Position numbers and translations under genes: made by a program. Below are positions 15,737 through 22,400 of a DNA stretch of 43,198 nucleotides, in pieces. Location: assembly GCA_024276305.1 (NCBI GenBank), contig JAJRXK010000064.1, forward strand, positions 1 to 43,198. Direction: 5' to 3'. The DNA comes from Candidatus Krumholzibacteriota bacterium. GTDB taxonomy: Bacteria; Krumholzibacteriota; Krumholzibacteriia; JAJRXK01. A model generated the notes under the pieces. That model ran no database searches. It was not told the DNA's origin and saw nothing but the letters and a program-made list of their open reading frames with translations. The first letter of the stretch is position 1; each line of letters starts with the position of its first letter.

Positions 15737-17044
15737 ATGGACCAGACCAAGAGTCGTGACCTTCTCGACCGCGCACGTCAGACCATTCCAGGCGGAGTGA
15801 ACAGCCCGGTGCGGGCCTTCACCTCGGTGGAGAGCGCTCCCCCGTTCATCGTGCGGGGAGACGGGGCCTATCTCGAAGATGCCGATGGTCATCGCTACAT
15901 CGACTATGTCGGGAGTTGGGGGCCGTTGATTCTGGGCCACGCGCATCCCCGAGTGCTCGCAGCGATCACCGAAGCCGCTGGGCGCGGCACGAGTTTCGGC
16001 GCTCCGACCGAAGGCGAAGTGGCCTTGGCCGAGAAGGTCTGCGAGGTCTTTCCCTCGGTGGAAATGGTGCGTCTGGTGAACAGCGGAACCGAGGCCACCA
16101 TGAGCGCGGTGCGGGTGGCTCGGGGGGTGACCGGACGCGACAAGTTCGTGAAGTTCGTGGGCTGCTACCACGGACATGGAGATGGCTTTCTCATCGAAGC
16201 GGGGAGTGGGCTGGCGACCCACGGTGTTCCCAGCAGTCCGGGGGTGCCCGCGAGCACTGCGGCCGATACCCTGACTGCTCCCTACAACGACCTCCAAGCC
16301 ACACGAGCCCTCTTCGACCAGAACCCCGAGGGCATCGCGGCGGTGATCGTCGAGCCGGTGGCGGGGAACATGGGTTGTGTGCCGCCACGCGAGGGATATC
16401 TCGAGGGGCTGCGCGCCCTCTGCACCGAAAGGGGTGCGGTCCTGATCTTCGACGAGGTCATGAGCGGCTTTCGCTGTGGCCCCCAGAGCGCCCAGGGGCG
16501 CTTTGGAGTGACTCCCGACCTGACCACCTTCGGCAAGGTGATCGGTGGTGGATTGCCGGTGGGAGCCTACGGGGGCAAGGCCGAGTTCATGAGTCAGGTG
16601 AGCCCGGCCGGACCCATCTACCAGGCGGGCACCTTGAGCGGCAATCCGATCGCGGTGGCGGCGGGCCTGGCGGTGCTCGAAGAACTCTATTCCGATCCCT
16701 CCAACTTCGATCGTCTCGAGACCGGCATGGACGAGTTGGCCACGGGCCTCGAGGCCGCGGCCGCGGCGGCCGGGGTGGCCTACCACGTCCAGCGCGTGGG
16801 GAGCATGGGTTGCGGCTACTTCTCCGAGGAGTGGGTCTACGACTTCGACGATGCCCGCCGCTGCGACGCCGATGCCTTCCACACCTTCCACACCGCGATG
16901 CTCGAACGCGGGGTGTACTTGGCTCCCTCCCCCTTCGAGGCCTTCTTCCTCAGTCTGGCCCATGGTCCCGAGGAGATCTCCCACACCCTCACTGCCGCCA
17001 AGGAGGCCTTTGCCGCGGTGGCGGCCAAGACCGCGACTCGGTGA
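15737..17044 (+). CDS. hemL: Glutamate-1-semialdehyde 2,1-aminomutase
   Basis: A 435-residue PLP enzyme that makes 5-aminolevulinate from glutamate-1-semialdehyde, so this organism uses the C5 route to heme. Signatures: IPGGVNSPVRAF at the N-terminus, VNSGTEATMSAVRVARG (phosphate binding), DEVMSGFR (PLP aspartate) and Lys267 in TFGKVIGGGLPVGAYGG (Schiff-base lysine). Full family length. A TGAGGA site precedes the ATG. It is separated from the main heme operon by 8 kb of fermentation genes, and is followed on the same strand by ubiX and ubiA after a 144 bp gap. Confidence 0.97.
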   Translation: MDQTKSRDLLDRARQTIPGGVNSPVRAFTSVESAPPFIVRGDGAYLEDADGHRYIDYVGSWGPLILGHAHPRVLAAITEAAGRGTSFGAPTEGEVALAEKVCEVFPSVEMVRLVNSGTEATMSAVRVARGVTGRDKFVKFVGCYHGHGDGFLIEAGSGLATHGVPSSPGVPASTAADTLTAPYNDLQATRALFDQNPEGIAAVIVEPVAGNMGCVPPREGYLEGLRALCTERGAVLIFDEVMSGFRCGPQSAQGRFGVTPDLTTFGKVIGGGLPVGAYGGKAEFMSQVSPAGPIYQAGTLSGNPIAVAAGLAVLEELYSDPSNFDRLETGMDELATGLEAAAAAAGVAYHVQRVGSMGCGYFSEEWVYDFDDARRCDADAFHTFHTAMLERGVYLAPSPFEAFFLSLAHGPEEISHTLTAAKEAFAAVAAKTATR

Positions 17045-17124
17045 GCTGAGTCGTCCGCGGGAACCGCGGGTTCCGCTTCCGACGAGGTCGTGAGCGGTGG
17101 AGTGCGAACCGGAGGAATCCGGTC

Positions 17125-17130
17125 TATACT
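17125..17130 (+). promoter_or_regulatory. ubiX: Possible -10 box upstream of ubiX
   Basis: TATACT lies 58 bp before the ubiX ATG. The hexamer 17 nt upstream (GTGCGA) is a poor -35 (3/6), so this is only a weak promoter candidate that would let ubiX-ubiA be transcribed apart from hemL. Confidence 0.3.
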
Positions 17131-17188
17131 GGCGCTCTCGACCTGCGGACGGGCCCGATTCGAGGGTCGGCAGTCGAGAGGAGACCCC

Positions 17189-17788
17189 ATGCCCCTCGAA
17201 ACCCCCCGGCCGGCTCCCCTGGTCCTCGGCGTGACCGGCGCGAGCGGCACTCGCTATGCGACGCGCCTCTTGGAGCTTCTGCTCGATGCGGGCCGAGAAG
17301 TGCATGTGGTCTGCAGTTCCAATGCCGATGATGTCGCGCGTCTGGAAATCGGAGGTCCTCTCTCCGATCTGTTGCGGGTTCTGGAGTCGAAGCATGGCGA
17401 TCGTCTCCGCCTCTTCGCGCGCAATGACTTCATGAGTCCGGTCGCCAGTGGGAGCGCGCGCTCCGCGGGGATGGTGATCTGCCCGTGCAGCATGGGGACT
17501 CTCGGAAGGATCGCGTCGGGCGCGAGCGACGACCTCCTCAGTCGCGCGGCCGACGTCATGCTCAAGGAGCGTCGGCCTCTGGTGCTGGTTCCGAGGGAGA
17601 TCCCCTACAACGCGGTGCACCTCGAGAACATGCTGCGACTGACCCAGGCGGGAGCGGTGGTCATGGCGGCATCGCCCGGCTTCTATCATCAGCCGAAGTC
17701 GGTGGATGACCTCGTGGACTTCGTCGTCCAGCGCATTTGCGACCAGATCGGCGTTGATGTCGAGATCAGCCAGCGTTGGGGCGAATGA
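17189..17788 (+). CDS. ubiX: UbiX-type flavin prenyltransferase
   Basis: A 199-residue protein, the family's usual size. UbiX prenylates FMN to make the cofactor used by UbiD-type decarboxylases. The N-terminal LVLGVTGASGTRYATRLLELL loop binds the flavin phosphate. SMGTLGRIASGASDDLLSRAADVMLKERRPLVLVPRE and the PYNAVHLENM stretch are the conserved core. The start is the ATG at 17189, with GAGAGGAG just before it; the frame is open further upstream but without family sequence. It is followed at once by ubiA. Because mqnA and mqnC occur 9 kb away, the pair more likely acts in late futalosine-route menaquinone synthesis than in ubiquinone synthesis (inference). No ubiD is in the window. Confidence 0.93.
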   Translation: MPLETPRPAPLVLGVTGASGTRYATRLLELLLDAGREVHVVCSSNADDVARLEIGGPLSDLLRVLESKHGDRLRLFARNDFMSPVASGSARSAGMVICPCSMGTLGRIASGASDDLLSRAADVMLKERRPLVLVPREIPYNAVHLENMLRLTQAGAVVMAASPGFYHQPKSVDDLVDFVVQRICDQIGVDVEISQRWGE

Positions 17789-17789
17789 A

Positions 17790-18647
17790 GTGAGCCATTC
17801 CCTCGCCCTGACTCTTCGGATGATCAAATGGGAGCACACGATCTTTGCTCTCCCCTTCGCGGTGCTGTCCTTGCTCGTGGCCAGCGATGGGCGGCCGGGT
17901 TGGGCGGTACTCTTCTGGGTGCTGGTGGCGATGATCGGTGCGCGGTCGACCGCGATGGCCTTCAATCGACTGGTCGACGCGAACTTCGACGGGCGCAACC
18001 CACGAACCGCCGACCGCGAGATCCCTTCGGGGAAGTTGGCCCGGGGTCCGGTGATCGCCTTCACCGTCGCGACGGCGCTCCTGCTGGTCCTCGCATCATG
18101 GCGTCTCAACCCTCTCTGTCTGACTCTCTCTCCGGTCGCTTTGGCGGTCGTCTATTTCTATTCGTGGACCAAGCGTTTCACCGCCCTGAGCCAGCTCTTC
18201 CTGGGCCTGGGTCTGGGCATCGCACCGGTGGGCGCCTGGCTCGCCTCTACCGGAAGCTTCGGGGTCTTCCCGTTGTTGCTCGGGGGCGCGGTGTTGTGCT
18301 GGGTCGCAGGATTCGACACCCTCTATGCCTGTCAGGACATCGATTTCGATCGTGAGGCGGGGCTCCACTCCCTGCCCGCGTGGTTGGGGTCGGACCGGGC
18401 GCGGTGGGTCTCACGTGGGTTGCACCTGAGCGCGGTGGGGCTGTGGATCGCCGCCGGCCGATTCGCGCCGTCCTTGGGGGGGCTCTACTTCGTGGCCGTC
18501 GGTCTCGTCGCGGGCCTGTTGACCTACGAGCAGTGGCTCGTCCGAGGAGGGGACCTGCGCCGCATCGATCGAGCATTCTTCGAAGTGAACAGTTGGGTGG
18601 GCGTCGTCCTCCTCGCGGTGTCGACCGCGGATCTCTACCTCTTCTGA
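17790..18647 (+). CDS. ubiA: UbiA-family prenyltransferase
   Basis: A 285-residue polytopic membrane protein that attaches a polyprenyl chain to an aromatic acid in quinone synthesis. It has both Asp-rich motifs of the family: NRLVDANFDGRNPRTADREIPSG in the first cytoplasmic loop and ACQDIDFDREAGLHSLP in the second, separated by hydrophobic helices. The GTG start at 17790 lies 1 nt after the ubiX stop; an AATGAAG stretch precedes it. Given the futalosine genes nearby, it may be the MqnP-type enzyme acting on 1,4-dihydroxy-6-naphthoate or its precursor; 4-hydroxybenzoate is the alternative substrate. Good confidence in family, moderate in substrate. Confidence 0.92.
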   Translation: MSHSLALTLRMIKWEHTIFALPFAVLSLLVASDGRPGWAVLFWVLVAMIGARSTAMAFNRLVDANFDGRNPRTADREIPSGKLARGPVIAFTVATALLLVLASWRLNPLCLTLSPVALAVVYFYSWTKRFTALSQLFLGLGLGIAPVGAWLASTGSFGVFPLLLGGAVLCWVAGFDTLYACQDIDFDREAGLHSLPAWLGSDRARWVSRGLHLSAVGLWIAAGRFAPSLGGLYFVAVGLVAGLLTYEQWLVRGGDLRRIDRAFFEVNSWVGVVLLAVSTADLYLF

Positions 18648-18720
18648 CCCGCTACCGCACCCATATCTGGCGATTCCCAGGGGATTTGGCCAATCGCGAC
18701 CCGGCTGGGGCATTCTTGTG

Positions 18721-18726
18721 TATAGT
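18721..18726 (+). promoter_or_regulatory. Possible -10 box for the MopE-like gene
   Basis: TATAGT, about 110 bp before the ATG, in a locally AT-richer spot (CATTCTTGTG precedes it). No convincing -35 at 17 nt. The 187 bp gap after ubiA shows no other structure. Confidence 0.3.
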
Positions 18727-18834
18727 CGAGGCGCCCAAGGATCTGGTTCCCAACCCAGCTCTCGCGCCTCGCCACCGCGGATTCGATTCGCGGTTCGTCG
18801 AGAGCTGCCCTTACCCCGATCATTGGAGTAGATG

Positions 18835-19305
18835 ATGTTTCAGAGGATAGCCCTTCTCTCGCCGCTGCTGGCTCTCGCATTCCTGTTGTACAGCCCGTCG
18901 GCCCAAGCCCAATGCACCCAACTCGATCAAGACGGAGATGGTTTCCTTTCGATCGCCTGTGGGGGTGCGGATTGCGACGATCTCGATGCGTTGATCAACC
19001 CGATCGCCACAGAAGTCGTCGCCGATGGCATCGACAGCAACTGTGATGGCCTCGAGCTCTGCTACGCGGACCTCGATGCCGATGGCTGGGGCGATTCCAA
19101 CAACCTGGTGCTGAGTTCGAACCTGAGTTGCGCGGGCCCCGGAATCGCCGCGGTCGGCGGTGATTGCGACGACACCTCGCAGAACACTCACCCGGGCGCG
19201 GTCGACATCCCCAACAATGGCATCGACGAGGACTGCAATGGCTACGACGAGACGGCGGTCCCGACCTCGAACGGAAACTGGGGAATGCTGAAGCGCCGAT
19301 ACTAG
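18835..19305 (+). CDS. Small secreted MopE-like putative metal-binding protein
   Basis: A 156-residue protein with a signal peptide (hydrophobic to about residue 20, cleavage near SAQAQ). It carries two copies of the Asp/Asn/Cys-rich motif typical of the MopE-type putative metal-binding repeat. The first runs from GADCDDLDALINP to DSNCDG and the second from GGDCDDTSQNTHPGA to DEDCNG. A DQDGDG calcium-loop-like stretch precedes the first. Such repeats occur in many secreted proteins of delta-proteobacteria and FCB-type bacteria; copper binding is shown only for MopE itself, whose site includes a modified Trp not evident here. The ATG at 18835 is preferred over 18832 by spacing from GGAG. It converges with the giant repeat protein. 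Function unknown. Confidence 0.8.
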   Translation: MFQRIALLSPLLALAFLLYSPSAQAQCTQLDQDGDGFLSIACGGADCDDLDALINPIATEVVADGIDSNCDGLELCYADLDADGWGDSNNLVLSSNLSCAGPGIAAVGGDCDDTSQNTHPGAVDIPNNGIDEDCNGYDETAVPTSNGNWGMLKRRY

Positions 19306-19333
19306 AAAGCAGCTTCGAGCTCCCGCTGAACGA

Positions 19334-19367
19334 GAATGCCCCGGTCGACGATGTCGCCGGGGCATTC
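19334..19367. terminator. Strong bidirectional hairpin between convergent genes
   Basis: Arms GAATGCCCCGG (19334-19344) and CCGGGGCATTC (19357-19367) form an 11-bp stem. Inside it CGAC-GAT-GTCG extends the pairing by 4 bp past a single bulged T. It lies midway between the MopE-like gene and the convergent giant gene, so it can serve both transcripts. No T-run on either side. Confidence 0.65.
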
Positions 19368-19429
19368 GAGGGTTCTCCGTCCGCGACCACCGAGGTCATC
19401 TCGGCGAGGACGGTTGCGGCGCGCGGGCC

Positions 19430-22400
19430 TCAGCGCACCAGAGCCATCTTCACCATGGCCGAGCGTCCCTCCGAGACCAGCCGGGCGAAGTAGACTCCCG
19501 AGGACACGTCCTGGCCCAGGTCATCCTTCCCATTCCAGAGAGCGTCGTGGGAGCCGGCGCGGAGTTCCTCTCTCCGCAGCAGGTGTCGCACCACTCGGCC
19601 GGCAGCATTGTACACGGTGAGATCGACGCGGCCCGGGGTCTCCAGGCCGAAGCGAAGGATGGTGCGAGGGTTGAAGGGATTGGGGACCGCGCCGACCAGG
19701 GCGAAGCGGGCCGCCGACGGTAGGGGATCGGCCGCCACGATGGTGCAGCCCGTGCCGAAGGCTCCCATGGTCGAGCCGCAAGCATTGTGAATGTCCAGAG
19801 CGGGCGAGGCGGCGTCGAGAGTGTAATTCCCCTGGGCCACATCGCAGTAGTAGGGATCGGCATTCAGGTTGTCGCGCAGAGGATCGGTATCCTGGCCCGC
19901 GATGCAGCCGACGTAGTCTCCCCCCGCGTTGTTCCAGATGTCACTGCAAGTGATGTCGACGGTCTCGACTTCAGGGTCGGTGCTGCAATAGACCGCGGGC
20001 CCACCGGTCCCGTTGGTGAGGAGCGATTGACTCAAAGTGAGCGAGGCTCCCTGCATCAGATAGAAGTGTGACGAGGTGGGGCTTCCACCTCCATCGAAGG
20101 TGCTTCGACTGACGGTGGCGGAAGCGGTTGCTCCGGTGATCACGATCCCGCCCGAATAGGAATTGGCGGTATTGTTCGCGAAGAGGCAGGAATCGACGGT
20201 CGCGGTGGCATTGACGAAGTAGAGCCCCCCCCCGTAGACCGCGTGGTTCTGGAGGAATTGGCATCCGACGAAGACCGGGGCGCCGCCGAGGGTGCACGCT
20301 CCCCCGACATTGCCCACGGCCGTGTTGTTCGAGAAGGTGCAGCGGAGGAACTGCGGGGAGGGGGACCCAGAGCTGTGGACGGCTCCGCTGTTGACCCCTC
20401 CCTGATTCGATTCGAAGCGGCAGCCGTCGAAGATGGGAGCCACGGCGTCTCCGAGCAATACCGAGCCCCCGTATCCGGAGTAGCCGCCACGGAAGGTGAT
20501 GTTCTCGAAGCGCAGAGCATTTCCTTCGCCGTTCTGGATGGTGAGATGCCGGTGGTTGACCGAGGCGCTGCCTTGGGCATCGACGATACACGCCGCCGCG
20601 TTTCCGCTCTGCGAGCGCAGCGTGAACATCTTGCCCCCCGGGTTCAGACTTCGGTTTCCGTCTCCGGTGAAGGTTCCATCGGCCAGCTCGATGATTCCGC
20701 CGTCGGCGATGGTGGAGAATGCAGTGGCGATATTCACCACGTCCCCGCTTCCGTCCGCCTTGACGAGCAAGTAGGCGGGAGGGGCAAAGCAATTCACCGG
20801 ATAACGTCCGATGTCCGTAGCGCAGGCGTTGTTGGCCGCCGCGCAGGGCGAAGTGTCCAACAAGGTCAGGTCACCCACTCCCGGCGCGCAGTACTGGGGG
20901 TCGGCGCTGATGTTGTTGCGCAGGGGATCGGTGTCCTGCCCAGCCGCGCATCCGGTGTAGTCCCCCCCTGCGTTGTTCCACAAATCGCTGCAATTGATGT
21001 CCAGGGTCTCCACCGGAGTATCCGAACTGCACACGGTCGCAGGACCACCAAGTCCGTTGGTGACCAGAGTGTTGGTCAGAGTGACCGCCGCTCCTTGCAG
21101 GAGGTAGAGCTGCGAAGCCGCGGGGCCCGAATTCGCATCGAAGGTGCTCGAGCTGATCGAAGTCGACGCGCCGGAGATTTGGACGGCCCCCGCGTGGTAG
21201 GTGGAGGTATTCGCGGTGAAGGTGCACGAGTCGACGGTGGCGGTGGCGTCCACCAAGTAGAGAGCGCCGCCTCCATAAGCGGACTGGTTGGAGTCGAAGA
21301 CGCAATCGCGAAAGACCGGGCTTCCCGGCATGGTGCAGGCCCCGCCGGCGTTGGTGACCGCAGTGTTCCCGATGAACGAGCAGCCCAGGAATTGGGGAGA
21401 CGGTGATCCGAGACCGTTCACCGCTCCACTATTGATTCCGGCTTGGTTCGATACGAAACGACAACCCACGAAGACCGGAGCCACGCCGTTCTTCAACAGG
21501 ACCGATCCTCCGTAACCGTAGTAGCCTCCCTGGAAGGTGATGTTCTCGATCCGCAGCGCGTTGCCCTCACCATTCTGAAGGGTCAGATGGCGCCGTTGGG
21601 CCGAAGAAGAAGCCTGTGCATCGAGGATACACGCCGAGGCGTTGCCGCTCTGCGATCGCAGAGTGAAGACCTTGCCGCCAGGATCGAGGGAGTAGTTCCC
21701 GGCCCCGGTGAAGGTGCCGTCGGCGAGTTCGATGAGCCCCCCGGGGGCGATCGCCGAGAAGGCCGCGGCAATGGTGGTCACGTCGCCGTTGCCGTCCGCT
21801 CTCACCAGAATGTACTGGAGGAGGTCGGAGTAGAGGGTCGAGGTGAAGGTGTTGTTGGTCTCGTCGGTCTCGATGGCGGCGTCGGTGATGTCGAGGTCGA
21901 TCTGCAGGTTGTGCGCGCCACCGCTGAGGGCGGGGAGTGCGCAGGGCACCACCGTCGAGGCGCCCGCCGAGAGATAGGGGACGCTCACGCTGTCGCAGAC
22001 CACCGATCCGTCGACACTCACTCGCAACCTAGAGGTGGGGCAAGAGGCGAGTCCCTGGTTGCGGACCACCACGTCGAGGGTGTTGGGCTGATTGACGATC
22101 ACCGTGTCCGGAGAGGTCGAGGTGACCAGGAGATCGGGGCGATCCACGGTGCCCGCGGGGCGCAGCATGGTCAGGCTTCGAGTCCAGCCACCGCTGGTCC
22201 GCCACGGGGACCAGGGTTGGAGCGGGTTGCGGGTGATCACGCGGGTCTGCCAGTGGTAAGGAGTGAGAGGAGAAAGACCCGATGGACTGACGGCGAAGTT
22301 CGCCGACGCGCTCCGAGTCCAGGAGCCCACGGTCGTCACCGCGGCCAAATCGAGGTTGGAAGTGGTGGTGGTCAGGCGATACTGCAGACGGTGGTCCACC

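Noticed and set aside
13837-18109. Long minus-strand open frames (637 and 846 codons) opposite the oxidoreductase genes, hemL and ubiX/ubiA
   Set aside because: Antisense shadows: the plus-strand proteins contain all conserved motifs and proper ribosome-binding sites.
19756-21814. Direct repeats considered as a CRISPR or transposon footprint
   Set aside because: The repeat unit is ~1 kb, in frame and protein-coding with gradual divergence, so it is a domain duplication. No short spaced repeats or terminal inverted repeats flank it.
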